Shown: positions 34,992 to 45,289 of the stretch, piece by piece
Numbering within the stretch: the stretch's first letter is position 1
How the letters are laid out: every line of letters starts with the position of its first letter
NCBI GenBank assembly: GCA_012521995.1
Contig: JAAYLH010000054.1
Coordinates: 1-52,423 of the forward strand
Direction of reading: 5' to 3'
Origin: Bacteroidales bacterium
GTDB lineage: Bacteria > Bacteroidota > Bacteroidia > Bacteroidales > UBA7960
Length of the DNA stretch: 52,423 nt
Notes under the pieces: generated by a model
Database searches by the model: none
What the model was told of the DNA's origin: nothing
Seen by the model: only the letters and a program-made list of their open reading frames with translations
Program-made: the position numbers and the translations under genes

Positions 34992-36008
34992 TTACTGGCC
35001 GCAATTGCTGCAGATCCCCACTTCTGCACGCCGCTTCATCACTTGCTTCCTGAATGCATTCATAGAAGGCGAAGACCACGGGTCTCCGCTTTTTATTTTG
35101 CCCATAGGATATTCGGGAAGCTTGTCAAAACAGCAGGGCACCAGCACCCCATCAGCAGTATAGACAGCGTGGCTCCAGAGGCGGAAGCAGGGGCTTTTCC
35201 CATTCCCTTTCCTGCTCACCTTTGGTTTATTAAGGTTTTTATAACGGTTGTAGCGCTGGTTTTCGGGCAGGAATTTATGGGCCCCCGACTCGTCATAGAC
35301 CTGCATGGTCTTGAGCTCCACCACGTCGGCCCCTTGGCGGCGGGCAAAGGCAAGCAGTTGGGGAATCTGCCCTTCATTCTTCTTATTCACAAGGAACTGA
35401 ACGACAATAAGGGGGTTGCGTGCGCCCAGCTCCTTACGTGTTTTAGACAGGGTAGCTATCCCATCGACCACTTTTTGCCAATGACCGCCCACCCGGTAAA
35501 AGGCATAGGTGTCCTGGTCGAGGCCATCGAGTGAAATGATCAGGCGGTCGAGGCCTTTCATTATGACTTCCTTGCAGCGGTTTTCGGTAAGGAAATGGCC
35601 GTTGGTGGAAACGCTTGTGTAATAGCGCAAACGGGAGGCCATACCGATCATTTGAGGCAGTTCAGGGTTCAGGAAGGGTTCGCCCTGGAAATACAGGTTT
35701 GTGTAAAAGCTGTGTTTGCGGTGGTGGCCGAGGATCTGCTGAAACAGCAGCGGGTCCATGTGCTTGCGCTCTCTGGTGGTTTTTCCCTGACCTACCATAC
35801 ATTCGGGGCAGCGGAGGTTGCACACCGAAGCCGACTCTGCAGATACAGCAAAGGGCCTGCCCCACACCCATACTTTTCCTGTGAGCCTGCTCATCCAAAG
35901 GCCGCTGAAAATCTGGACGTAATTAAGGGCACGGAGCGGGTTTAACCTTACGGTTAAACGCAGGAGGTCGGCCAGGAACAGGGGATATCGCAACACCACA
36001 GGCCTCAA
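34992..36008 (-). CDS. Radical SAM protein with SPASM domain
   Basis: This 338-residue protein has the radical SAM cluster motif CNLRCPEC (C63, C67, C70) and a C-terminal SPASM-type cysteine set: C280 region (SPCFRLW), PCC near 294-295, and CSNC near 333-336, for auxiliary Fe-S clusters. SPASM enzymes modify peptides or small molecules, or activate sulfatases, but many chromosomal members act on lipid or sugar precursors. The substrate is unknown. It overlaps the AI-2E gene by 4 bp (ATG within its stop region), so they are co-translated. Convergent with frr. Confidence 0.85.
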   Translation of the reverse strand: MRPVVLRYPLFLADLLRLTVRLNPLRALNYVQIFSGLWMSRLTGKVWVWGRPFAVSAESASVCNLRCPECMVGQGKTTRERKHMDPLLFQQILGHHRKHSFYTNLYFQGEPFLNPELPQMIGMASRLRYYTSVSTNGHFLTENRCKEVIMKGLDRLIISLDGLDQDTYAFYRVGGHWQKVVDGIATLSKTRKELGARNPLIVVQFLVNKKNEGQIPQLLAFARRQGADVVELKTMQVYDESGAHKFLPENQRYNRYKNLNKPKVSRKGNGKSPCFRLWSHAVYTADGVLVPCCFDKLPEYPMGKIKSGDPWSSPSMNAFRKQVMKRRAEVGICSNCGQ

Positions 36009-37111
36009 AGCTTCATTTCCTCCATGATTCTTTTCACCAGCACCGATTTTTCAAGAAAGACCTTGATGAAGATGCGCAGAACACTGTAGGCGGGGATGGC
36101 GATGATCATCCCGAACACCCCGCCCAGGATTCCCGCAAGGATAAATACGATAAAGATCTCAAGGGGGTGGCTGCGCACGCTCTTACTGTAAATCATGGGC
36201 TGGAGTACGGTGACATCAATGGTATTGACAATAATGAATGAGGCGACGATCTTGATGATAAGGGGCAACATCTGGGTATAGAAATCGAGGTCGAGATTGA
36301 CGCTGATGCCCAGGAAGACCCCGATAAAGGTGGAGATGAAGGGACCTACGTAGGGAATTGTATTGAGGATGCCCGCGAAGAAACCGATTACCAGGGCATT
36401 TTCAAGGCCGAGGATCCACATGCAGAAGCTGATAAGCATGAATACCAGGGCAAGATCGGTAACCAGTCCTGATATATATCGCCTGACCAGGACTTTGCTT
36501 TCGGAAAGGATGCTTCGTGCTTCATCCCTGTAGGGTTTAGGGGTAAACAAAAGGACTCCCTTTGAAAACAGGTGTTCTTCCTTCATGAAGAAAAAAGTTA
36601 TAAAGGAGATGGCAAGGAAGCCAATGAAGATCTCGACAATAAGTCCGAGCACCGAGTTGAACACGGCCGAAAACCGCTCGAAGGTAACAATGGAAGAAAG
36701 CTCGTCGATCACTCTTTCGGAGATGGTTTCAGAAGGTGCAAGGATGCCCCAGTCGTGGAAATACCTTTCGAGATAAAGCAGGGGTTCCTGCAGGCTGTTG
36801 GTGACTCCCTGGACGCTGATTTCTGACAGCATGGCGGCCTGGCGTGTAAGCAGGGGCAGCATGAAAGAAAACAAGCCGGCTAGCAAGCCGATCATCAGGA
36901 GCAGGGTGATAAAGGCGCTCACCCCCGGGGGGATCCTGAAACGACCTATGCGCAGGCCTGTCAGTAAGTCCATGACGGGTTTTCCAAGCAGGGCCAGGAC
37001 TGCCGAAACCAACAGGTAGATGAGCACGCGCAGGAAGTACCACGACAAGAACACCATCACTGCGGCAAAGAGCAGCAACCAGAAAAAGCTCCTGAAGGTT
37101 GATCTGACCAT
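36005..37111 (-). CDS. AI-2E family (PerM/UPF0118) membrane transporter
   Basis: A 368-residue integral membrane protein with about eight helices in the AI-2E layout. N-terminal helices at about 10-35 and 65-90 are followed by a large extracytoplasmic loop. The C-terminal GFFAGILNTIPYVGPFISTFIGVFLG and LEIFIVFILAGILGGVFGMIIAIPAYSVLRIF are conserved in the family. Family members export autoinducer-2 or act in Na+/H+ exchange, so the substrate here is not assigned. It lies 5 bp after the riboflavin kinase gene. Confidence 0.85.
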   Translation of the reverse strand: MVRSTFRSFFWLLLFAAVMVFLSWYFLRVLIYLLVSAVLALLGKPVMDLLTGLRIGRFRIPPGVSAFITLLLMIGLLAGLFSFMLPLLTRQAAMLSEISVQGVTNSLQEPLLYLERYFHDWGILAPSETISERVIDELSSIVTFERFSAVFNSVLGLIVEIFIGFLAISFITFFFMKEEHLFSKGVLLFTPKPYRDEARSILSESKVLVRRYISGLVTDLALVFMLISFCMWILGLENALVIGFFAGILNTIPYVGPFISTFIGVFLGISVNLDLDFYTQMLPLIIKIVASFIIVNTIDVTVLQPMIYSKSVRSHPLEIFIVFILAGILGGVFGMIIAIPAYSVLRIFIKVFLEKSVLVKRIMEEMKL

Positions 37112-37116
37112 AGGCC

Positions 37117-37647
37117 TTATTTTGAATCAGAAGAGATCTTTTTAATGAGCACCTTGTCTTGATGGGGTTCGGGGCGGAATGCCAGTTCACCAAGAATTTT
37201 CAGGCTGGCAGCCCTGTCTTTCCTGAGCTGGTCCTTGAGATCGCCCAGGGATGGGAACCGCATCTCATCGCGAATTCGCTTAAGGAAATGGATGCTGATT
37301 TTCTGGCCATAGAGGTCGCCATCAAAATCAAAGATGTGGGCTTCGATGGTGACGTGATGCAAGTCAAGGGTTGGGCGGATGCCAATGTTGACCATACCCT
37401 CAAGCCATTGTCCGGCGGCTTTTACAAGGGCGACATACACCCCCTGTGCAGGGATGAGCTGCTCATCAGGCTGGGTACCCAGGTTTGCCGTAGGATAGCC
37501 CAGGGTGCGCCCGATGCGGTTGCCTTCAACCACGATTCCTTCAAGGGAGAAGGCATGCCCAAGCATTTGCCCTGCCTGAAGCACAGCGCCCTGTTCGACC
37601 CTTTTTCTAAGCGTGCTATTGTTGTTATTCCCGGCAATATTTTCCAT
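37117..37647 (-). CDS. Riboflavin kinase domain protein lacking the FAD synthetase half
   Basis: The 176 residues match the C-terminal kinase half of RibF: LEGIVVEGNRIGRTLGYPTANLG (35-57, PTAN at 52-55), VNIGIRPT (86-93), EAHIFDFDGDLYG (102-114) and RIRDEMRFPSLGDLKDQL. This half phosphorylates riboflavin to FMN. Typical RibF has about 310 residues with an N-terminal FMN adenylyltransferase. Here the ATG falls where the linker between the halves usually is (STLRKRVEQG resembles the ISSTRIR linker), and the 156 bp upstream hold no adenylyltransferase remnant. It may be a true monofunctional kinase or a truncated copy. The downstream gene is 5 bp away. Confidence 0.85.
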   Translation of the reverse strand: MENIAGNNNNSTLRKRVEQGAVLQAGQMLGHAFSLEGIVVEGNRIGRTLGYPTANLGTQPDEQLIPAQGVYVALVKAAGQWLEGMVNIGIRPTLDLHHVTIEAHIFDFDGDLYGQKISIHFLKRIRDEMRFPSLGDLKDQLRKDRAASLKILGELAFRPEPHQDKVLIKKISSDSK

Positions 37648-37761
37648 ACATTTGTGATCTGCCTGAGGCAGAGGCAGGGATAAAGGTAAAAAGAAATATT
37701 ATCGGCAGCAGGGCAAATCTTTTTAAAAATGCTTATTTTCGCTTGTACTAGCAAGCCTTGA

Positions 37762-39306
<1,545 letters not shown>

Positions 39307-39309
39307 ACC

Positions 39310-39558
39310 ATGACCCATTCCATGACACTGGAAGTGATTTCCCCCGAGAAAGTGCTCTACAAGGGATCGGTGGTGCTGGTGCAGTTGCCCGGGGCCATGG
39401 GGAGTTTTGAGATCATGTACAACCACGCACCCCTGATGGCCATCCTCGAAAAGGGGAGCTTGAAAGTCATTGACGAAGAGCGCAATAAGCTTAATATCGA
39501 TATTGAGGGCGGGGTGGTAGAGGTTCGCAACAACCTCATCAAAGTAATCACCCCCTGA
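39310..39558 (+). CDS. atpC: F1F0 ATP synthase subunit epsilon (short form)
   Basis: Only 82 residues: MTLEVISPEKVLYKGSVVLVQLPGAMGSFEI begins the N-terminal beta-sandwich and HAPLMAILEKGSLKV continues it. The C-terminal helical hairpin of longer epsilon subunits is missing, as is common in Bacteroidota, so helix-mediated ATPase inhibition is not expected. It starts 3 bp after atpD. An internal ATG at 39322 is an equally good start. Confidence 0.93.
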   Translation: MTHSMTLEVISPEKVLYKGSVVLVQLPGAMGSFEIMYNHAPLMAILEKGSLKVIDEERNKLNIDIEGGVVEVRNNLIKVITP

Positions 39559-39676
39559 CATTTTTCTCCTTTTAAGCTGTTGACCCTCAATTTTTTGTGG
39601 GTAAAAAGCCTTTCCCCCTAAAAAGGAGTACAAGCCTTCCGGCTGAATTTCGTTATCTTTACAAAAATGTTTTTTG

Positions 39677-41425
39677 ATGATGCATAAAAGATGGGTAGTC
39701 AGTGAGCCCTCCGGCCAGGAGTTGGTGGAAAAGCTGTCATCCTCGCTCAATATAGATCCTGTTCTGGCGCATTTGCTGATACAAAGGGGCATCACCAGCT
39801 TTCCCGAAGCGCGTGATTTCTTCAGGCCATCGCTTGACAATCTGCACGATCCGTTTCTGATCAAGGATATGGATGTTGCCATACGGCGCATAGAACAAGC
39901 CATAGAGGGCAACGAACGCATCCTTGTATACGGAGATTATGATGTGGATGGCACCACTGCTGTCGCCCTTGTGTATTCTTTCCTGCAGGACTTTTACGAC
40001 AACCTGGAGTTTTATATTCCCGACCGATACAAGGAAGGTTACGGGATATCGTATGAAAGCATCGACCACGCCAAGCGCCGCGGGGTAGGGCTGATCATTG
40101 CCCTTGACTGTGGCATCAAGGCCGTTGAGCAGGTACAGTATGCCCTCGACAGAGGCATTGAATTCATCGTTGTGGATCATCACAGGCCAGGAGATATACT
40201 CCCCCCTGCAACTGCACTGATCGACCCCAAGCAGAACGACTGCAATTATCCCTTTAAGGAACTTTCGGGATGCGGGCTGGGGTTTAAACTGGCTCAGGCT
40301 TTTTATCAGAAGCACCGCAAACCCTTTGAAGTGCTGGAAAAATTCCTTGACCTGGTGGTGGTAAGCATTGCCGCGGACATCGTACCCATAACCGGAGAGA
40401 ACCGAGTGCTGGCTCATTTTGGTTTGAAGCGCCTGAACATGGCCCCCCGTGCAGGGCTGGAGTCCATACTGTTTTACAACAATGTTTTCAAGAAAAGCCA
40501 GCCCGATCACAAGACCGCCTTTACGCGCGAGATCAACATTAACGACCTGATGTTTATGATCGGCCCCCGCATCAATGCGGCAGGACGTATTGAGAACGGC
40601 AAAACCGCGGTGGATCTGTTGCTGTGCGACCATATGGGTGACACCCATCAGCTTAGCCAAACCATCAACGAGAACAATGCCGAACGCCGCAATCTCGACA
40701 CCAGCATCACCGAGCAGGCCATACGCATGATCAAAAAAAACCCCAGGCTGAAAAATGCACGTGCAACCGTCCTGTTCGACCCTGAGTGGAGCAAGGGTGT
40801 CATTGGCATTGTAGCTTCGCGACTGATTGAGAATTATTACCGCCCCACCATAATCCTTACCGCCTCGAATGGTATGATCACGGGGTCGGCCCGTTCGATA
40901 AAAGACTTTGATATTTACGATGCCATTGATGCCTGCAGCCATTTTCTGGAACACTTTGGCGGCCACAAATATGCTGCGGGACTTAGCCTGAAACCCGAAA
41001 ACCTGGAGTCGTTCACAGAGGCCTTTAACCAGGTGGTTGAAGACACAATCACCGAGGCCATGCTGGTCCCCGAGATCGGGATTGATGCCCAGATTGACCT
41101 GCCCTCAATTGAAGGCAAGTTTTTCCGCATTCTGAAGCAATTTGCCCCTTTCGGGCCGGGCAACACCAACCCAGTCTTCCTTACCACCAATTGCATTGTC
41201 AAAGCTACACCAAGGATAGTAGGTAACAAGCATCTGAAATTCAGCCTGGTTCAGCCCGAGATGGGCGTGGCCGAACTGCCCGCCATAGCCTTCCAGCAAG
41301 GACATCAACTGGAAAACATGCTGTCAGGGAAGCCCTTCGACCTGGTATACCAGCTCGAGGAGAATGAATGGAACGGCAAAACCTACCTTCAGCTCAATGT
41401 GAAGGATATCCGTTTCCCTGAATAA
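39677..41425 (+). CDS. recJ: Single-stranded-DNA-specific exonuclease RecJ
   Basis: A DHH-family 5' to 3' ssDNA exonuclease of 582 residues used in recombination and mismatch repair. The catalytic motifs are VYGDYDVDGTTA (motif I), DCG (motif II, IALDCGIKA), DHH (VDHHRPGD) and GRIENGKTAVDLL with a preceding GPRINAAG. The C-terminal DHHA1 region has FGGHKYAAGLSL, and the tail carries the OB-like domain (FGPGNTNPVF). I start at the ATG at 39677; a TTG 3 bp upstream is open but unneeded. TATCTTTA (39654-39661) is a weak -7 candidate. Confidence 0.96.
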   Translation: MMHKRWVVSEPSGQELVEKLSSSLNIDPVLAHLLIQRGITSFPEARDFFRPSLDNLHDPFLIKDMDVAIRRIEQAIEGNERILVYGDYDVDGTTAVALVYSFLQDFYDNLEFYIPDRYKEGYGISYESIDHAKRRGVGLIIALDCGIKAVEQVQYALDRGIEFIVVDHHRPGDILPPATALIDPKQNDCNYPFKELSGCGLGFKLAQAFYQKHRKPFEVLEKFLDLVVVSIAADIVPITGENRVLAHFGLKRLNMAPRAGLESILFYNNVFKKSQPDHKTAFTREININDLMFMIGPRINAAGRIENGKTAVDLLLCDHMGDTHQLSQTINENNAERRNLDTSITEQAIRMIKKNPRLKNARATVLFDPEWSKGVIGIVASRLIENYYRPTIILTASNGMITGSARSIKDFDIYDAIDACSHFLEHFGGHKYAAGLSLKPENLESFTEAFNQVVEDTITEAMLVPEIGIDAQIDLPSIEGKFFRILKQFAPFGPGNTNPVFLTTNCIVKATPRIVGNKHLKFSLVQPEMGVAELPAIAFQQGHQLENMLSGKPFDLVYQLEENEWNGKTYLQLNVKDIRFPE

Positions 41426-41466
41426 TAAGAGGCGCTCTCCAACGAATGTACAGCATTTATTTTTTG

Positions 41467-41474
41467 TAATTTTG
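41467..41474 (+). promoter_or_regulatory. Candidate -7 element abutting the trpS start
   Basis: TAATTTTG matches TAnnTTTG and ends 4 nt before the ATG at 41479. Transcription would begin at or next to the start codon. No clear -33 was found. Confidence 0.45.
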
Positions 41475-41478
41475 CAGC

Positions 41479-42474
41479 ATGGAAACAGTATTAAGTGGAA
41501 TCCGTTCAACAGGCAATCTTCATCTGGGCAATTATTTTGGCGCCATGCGCAATTTTCTGAAGATGCAGCATGAGCACCATTGCTTTTTTTTTATTGCCGA
41601 CTATCACTCGCTTACGACCCACCCCACCCCTGAAGACCTTCACCGCAACGTGAAGCAGGTGCTGGTGGAATACCTGGCCGCCGGGATTGACCCGGAGGTG
41701 GCCACCCTGTACATTCAGAGCGATGTGCCGCAGGTGGCAGAGCTTTACCTGCTTTTAAACATGAACGCCTATATGGGTGAGCTGGAACGCTGCACCTCTT
41801 TCAAGGAGAAGATCCGCAAGCATCCCGATAACATCAACGCAGGCCTGCTGACCTACCCTGTGCTGATGGCTGCCGACATCATCATTCACCGCGCCACGAA
41901 GGTGCCCGTCGGAAAAGATCAGGAGCAGCATCTGGAGATGGCGCGAACCTTTGCCAACCGCTTCAACCGATTGTACAAGGTCGATTATTTCCCCGAGCCC
42001 TATGCCTATCACTTTGAAGGCGAGCTTGTGAAGATGCCCGGCCTTGACGGCAGCACCAAGATGGGCAAGTCGGAAGGGGCAGGCAATGCCATTTTCCTGG
42101 CTGATGAGCCCTCCGTTATCCGCAAGAAGGTGATGCGGGCAGTTACCGACAGCGGCCCTGGCGAACCGGGGGCACCCATGTCGCAGGGGGTAGAAAACCT
42201 CTTCAACCTGATGAAGGTACTTAGCGGAGGTGACACGCACACTTACTTCCTTGACCAATACAAAAACGGGAGCATCCGCTATGGCGACATGAAGAAGCAA
42301 CTGGCGGAAGACATAATAGCCTTCACTACACCTCTGCGCGAGCGCATCCTTGAGCTCTCGGCTGATGAGGCTTACCTGAGCAAGGTAGCAAAGATGGGCG
42401 CAGAAAAAGCCCGTGAAAGCGCAGGGAAGACAGTGAAAGAGGTTCGCAACATTATTGGATTTAAACCCTTCTGA
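41479..42474 (+). CDS. trpS: Tryptophanyl-tRNA synthetase
   Basis: This class Ic synthetase of 331 residues charges tRNA-Trp. The HIGH-type motif is HLGN in STGNLHLGNYFGA (about 10-22), ADYHSL and YPVLMAADI are conserved, and the KMSKS-type loop is KMGKSEGAGN (about 194-203). Length is typical. The downstream small membrane protein gene starts 2 bp after the stop. Confidence 0.97.
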   Translation: METVLSGIRSTGNLHLGNYFGAMRNFLKMQHEHHCFFFIADYHSLTTHPTPEDLHRNVKQVLVEYLAAGIDPEVATLYIQSDVPQVAELYLLLNMNAYMGELERCTSFKEKIRKHPDNINAGLLTYPVLMAADIIIHRATKVPVGKDQEQHLEMARTFANRFNRLYKVDYFPEPYAYHFEGELVKMPGLDGSTKMGKSEGAGNAIFLADEPSVIRKKVMRAVTDSGPGEPGAPMSQGVENLFNLMKVLSGGDTHTYFLDQYKNGSIRYGDMKKQLAEDIIAFTTPLRERILELSADEAYLSKVAKMGAEKARESAGKTVKEVRNIIGFKPF

Positions 42475-42476
42475 TT

Positions 42477-42812
42477 ATGCGCCCCATCAAAAGTTTGAGC
42501 CCCATGACAGCCTGGCTGCTTCGCCTGGGTCTGTTGCTGATGGTAGGATTGCTGGTATGGCCTGCCATTGAGTATTTCAGCTTCACCAGCCTCAACTCGG
42601 CCCTGAACCTGGCTTATGCCTTGTTTGCGGTCTTGTTGTTTTTCGGTGGTTTTACCAATAAGCACAGCCTGACCATGATCTCTGGCCTTGCTTTGTTCTT
42701 GCTCTCGGTATGGCATATCTACTGGCAGTACCGTGGCATTAGCCTTAACTTTGGCGCCTACGCCATCACAGGGATCCTGGGGCTTCATTTCTTCGTTAAC
42801 GGAAACAAATAG
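42477..42812 (+). CDS. Small integral membrane protein of unknown function
   Basis: The 111 residues form about four hydrophobic helices (near 14-32, 44-62, 66-84 and 90-106) with a KPIKSL-type basic start. No family was recognised. It lies 2 bp after trpS and 14 bp before hflX, so it is probably co-expressed with them. Membrane topology cannot be fixed from the sequence. Confidence 0.6.
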   Translation: MRPIKSLSPMTAWLLRLGLLLMVGLLVWPAIEYFSFTSLNSALNLAYALFAVLLFFGGFTNKHSLTMISGLALFLLSVWHIYWQYRGISLNFGAYAITGILGLHFFVNGNK

Positions 42813-42826
42813 AACCCTTTCGGCGC

Positions 42827-44023
42827 ATGCCCCAATACATAGAGACCAAACAAGTTAAAGAAAAAGTAGTCCTGGTGGGAGCCATCCTGGGGCGGCAAAC
42901 CGAGGCACTGGTTTCAGAGTATCTTGATGAGCTTGAATTCCTGGTGGATACTGCGGGGGGAGAGACCATGCGTCGCTTTACCCAAAAACTGGACCGCCCC
43001 GACCCTGCAACTTTCATCGGCAAGGGAAAGTTTGAGGAGATCACGGCTTACGTAAAGGAGCACGAGATCGACCTGGTTGTATTTGACGATGAGCTGAGCC
43101 CTTCGCAGCACCGCAATTTGGAGCGTACACTGAAATGCCGTGTCATTGACCGCAGTAACCTGATCCTCGACATCTTTGCACAGCGCGCGCGCACGGCCCA
43201 TGCCCGCACCCAGGTGGAGCTGGCACAATACCAATATCTGCTTCCACGCCTGGCGGGGATGTGGACCCACCTCGAACGCCAGAAAGGGGGGATTGGCCTG
43301 AAGGGACCCGGTGAAAAAGAAATCGAAACCGACCGCCGCATCGTCCGCGACAAGATTGCCCTGCTGAAAGAAAAGCTTCGGCAGATCGACAAGCAGAAAG
43401 CCACGCAACGTTCCAACCGCGGAAGCCTTGTAAGAGTAGCCCTGGTGGGCTATACCAATGTGGGCAAATCGACCATCATGAACCTGCTCAGCAAATCGGA
43501 GGTGTTTGCCGAGGACAAGCTCTTTGCTACCCTCGACACCACCGTGCGCAAGGTAGTGATCGGCAACCTGCCCTTCCTCTTGAGCGATACCGTTGGGTTC
43601 ATCCGTAAGTTGCCACATCACCTTATTGAGTCTTTTAAATCAACCCTTGATGAGGTGCGCGAATCGGATATCCTGGTGCACGTGGTCGACCTGTCTCATC
43701 CGGGATTTGAGGATCAGATCAACGTGGTAAAGGAGACTCTGGGCGAGATCACAGGGGGCGAGGAGAAAACCACCATCATGATATTCAATAAGATCGACAA
43801 ATATACCTTTGTTGAGAAGGAAGAAGACGACCTGCTGCCTCCCACCCGTGAGAACACCAGCCTTGCAGAAATGCAGCAGAGCTGGATGGGCAAAGTCAAT
43901 GCGCCCTGCCTGTTTATCTCGGCCAAAAAAAAGCAAAACCTGGAGCCTTTCAGACGGATGCTTTATGACCACGTACACGAAATACACAAAGAGCGATACC
44001 CCTATGACAACTTCCTGTATTAA
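42827..44023 (+). CDS. hflX: GTPase HflX
   Basis: HflX binds the 50S subunit and rescues or splits ribosomes under stress. The 398-residue protein has the N-terminal HflX domain (LVGAILG, FIGKGKFEEI, VVFDDELSPSQHRNLE), the linker RKLGGPGE-like GIGLKGPGEKEIETDRR, and the G domain: G1 GYTNVGKST (about 208-216), G3 DTVGFIRKLP and G4 NKID. Length is usual. A short AAAGC/GCTTT hairpin with a T-run overlaps and follows its stop. Confidence 0.96.
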   Translation: MPQYIETKQVKEKVVLVGAILGRQTEALVSEYLDELEFLVDTAGGETMRRFTQKLDRPDPATFIGKGKFEEITAYVKEHEIDLVVFDDELSPSQHRNLERTLKCRVIDRSNLILDIFAQRARTAHARTQVELAQYQYLLPRLAGMWTHLERQKGGIGLKGPGEKEIETDRRIVRDKIALLKEKLRQIDKQKATQRSNRGSLVRVALVGYTNVGKSTIMNLLSKSEVFAEDKLFATLDTTVRKVVIGNLPFLLSDTVGFIRKLPHHLIESFKSTLDEVRESDILVHVVDLSHPGFEDQINVVKETLGEITGGEEKTTIMIFNKIDKYTFVEKEEDDLLPPTRENTSLAEMQQSWMGKVNAPCLFISAKKKQNLEPFRRMLYDHVHEIHKERYPYDNFLY

Positions 44024-44039
44024 AGCTTGATGCTTTTTT
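44022..44039 (+). terminator. Weak terminator after hflX
   Basis: AAAGC-TTGAT-GCTTTTTT forms a 5-bp stem with a T-run and begins at the hflX stop. The stem is short, so efficiency is doubtful. Confidence 0.35.
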
Positions 44040-44155
44040 ACTTAATACTGCCCGGGAAAGGGCTGCCTGATCCTGGCCCGGTTTTGAATTTCTCCAAAAA
44101 AAATGGCTGTTTTTGCATTCTTTTCGTTTAATTTGTCTCTTGATAAGCATTGACG

Positions 44156-45289
44156 ATGAAGGAGCAAACCCCTCCCCGCATATTGCATGTTTCCACTTCG
44201 CGGAGCTGGCGGAGCAGTGAGCACCAGATTTCTTACCTTCTGGATTCCTTAAAAGGCAAGGAATGGCCATCTATGGTCATAAGCCGCAGCGGTTCGGCGC
44301 TCAGGCGCTATTGCAAGCGACACCACCTAGAATCGCAATCCTACAAGCGAAGGGGCTTATGGAATATATTGCTGGCAAGAGCTATTTTCCAACTTTGCCG
44401 CAAGCGCCCTTTTGACCTGATCCATGCCCATGACAGCAGGGCCCACGCGGCAGTGATCCTCGCCCGCCTGATGGGGGTTCGTCTGTCTGTGGTGGTGAGC
44501 CGCCTGAGTATTGCCACTGAAACAGCAGGATGGCTGAGCAGGCGTCTGTATAACCACCCTGCCAACACGGCCATCGTTTGTGTTTCGGAGGCCGTAAAAG
44601 ACAGCATTGCCCCATTCATCCGCAAAAAGGACTTGCTGCGGGTAATCCCAAGCGGAATAGACCCTGAAGCATTCCAGGCAGAAGTCCCTTATGGCAGGTT
44701 GAGGCGTGAGTACTTCATCCCCGACGACCATGCCCTGGTGGGCAATGTGGCTGCTCTGGTTCCTCACAAGGACTATTTTACCTTCCTGAAGGCTGCAAGG
44801 ATCTTGTTGAAACAAAACCCAAAACTGTTTTTCCTGGCCATAGGCGAAGGCCCCCAGCGTTCTGAGCTGGAGAAAGCCATTGAAAAGATGGAATTGAAGG
44901 ATCACATAAGGATCACGGGTTCGCGCAACGATATCGCGGAAGTGATGCCCCAGCTCGATGTGCTGATGTCCTCCTCGATAACGGAAGGAGCAGCCACCAC
45001 CGTACTGAATGGCTTTGCAGCAGGAATTCCCGTGGCAGCCACTGCTGCAGGAAGCGTTCCCGAGATGGTCGAACATGAAAGGAGTGGAATGCTTTCGCCC
45101 GTTGGCGATGCACAGCAATTGGCAGATAATGTGATGCAAATCCTGGGTGATGCAAATCTTCGGAGCACGCTGATAGCAGGCGGAAAAAAGAAGTTAGAAC
45201 TTTATCACCGTGGAATCACCGCCCGGAAGATGATGGACCTTTACCTTGAACTGACAGAAAAAGCCCCAAAAGAAGATGAAAAGGTTTAA
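44156..45289 (+). CDS. Family 4 (GT-B) glycosyltransferase
   Basis: The 377-residue protein has an N-terminal Rossmann half (RILHVSTSRSWRSSEHQISYLL; PFDLIHAHDSRAHAA) and a C-terminal GT4 half (VPHKDYFTFLKAA, FLAIGEGPQRSELE, the E-x7-E-type SSITEGAATTVLNGFAAGIPVAATAAGSVPEMV). A retaining transferase using a nucleotide sugar is expected. The acceptor is unknown, though the overlap (14 bp) with the lipid A-type acyltransferase gene suggests a role in lipopolysaccharide or glycolipid synthesis. I chose the ATG at 44156 rather than an open TTG 6 bp upstream. Confidence 0.85.
   Translation: MKEQTPPRILHVSTSRSWRSSEHQISYLLDSLKGKEWPSMVISRSGSALRRYCKRHHLESQSYKRRGLWNILLARAIFQLCRKRPFDLIHAHDSRAHAAVILARLMGVRLSVVVSRLSIATETAGWLSRRLYNHPANTAIVCVSEAVKDSIAPFIRKKDLLRVIPSGIDPEAFQAEVPYGRLRREYFIPDDHALVGNVAALVPHKDYFTFLKAARILLKQNPKLFFLAIGEGPQRSELEKAIEKMELKDHIRITGSRNDIAEVMPQLDVLMSSSITEGAATTVLNGFAAGIPVAATAAGSVPEMVEHERSGMLSPVGDAQQLADNVMQILGDANLRSTLIAGGKKKLELYHRGITARKMMDLYLELTEKAPKEDEKV

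Noticed and set aside
39566-39628. CTCCTTTT/AAAAGGAG inverted repeat between atpC and recJ as terminator
   Set aside because: The arms are 47 nt apart and no U-run follows the second arm.
39737-40966. Long open frame (409 codons) on the minus strand opposite recJ
   Set aside because: It lies entirely antisense to a clear recJ, has no recognisable motif and its composition is that expected from the opposite strand of a codon-biased gene.
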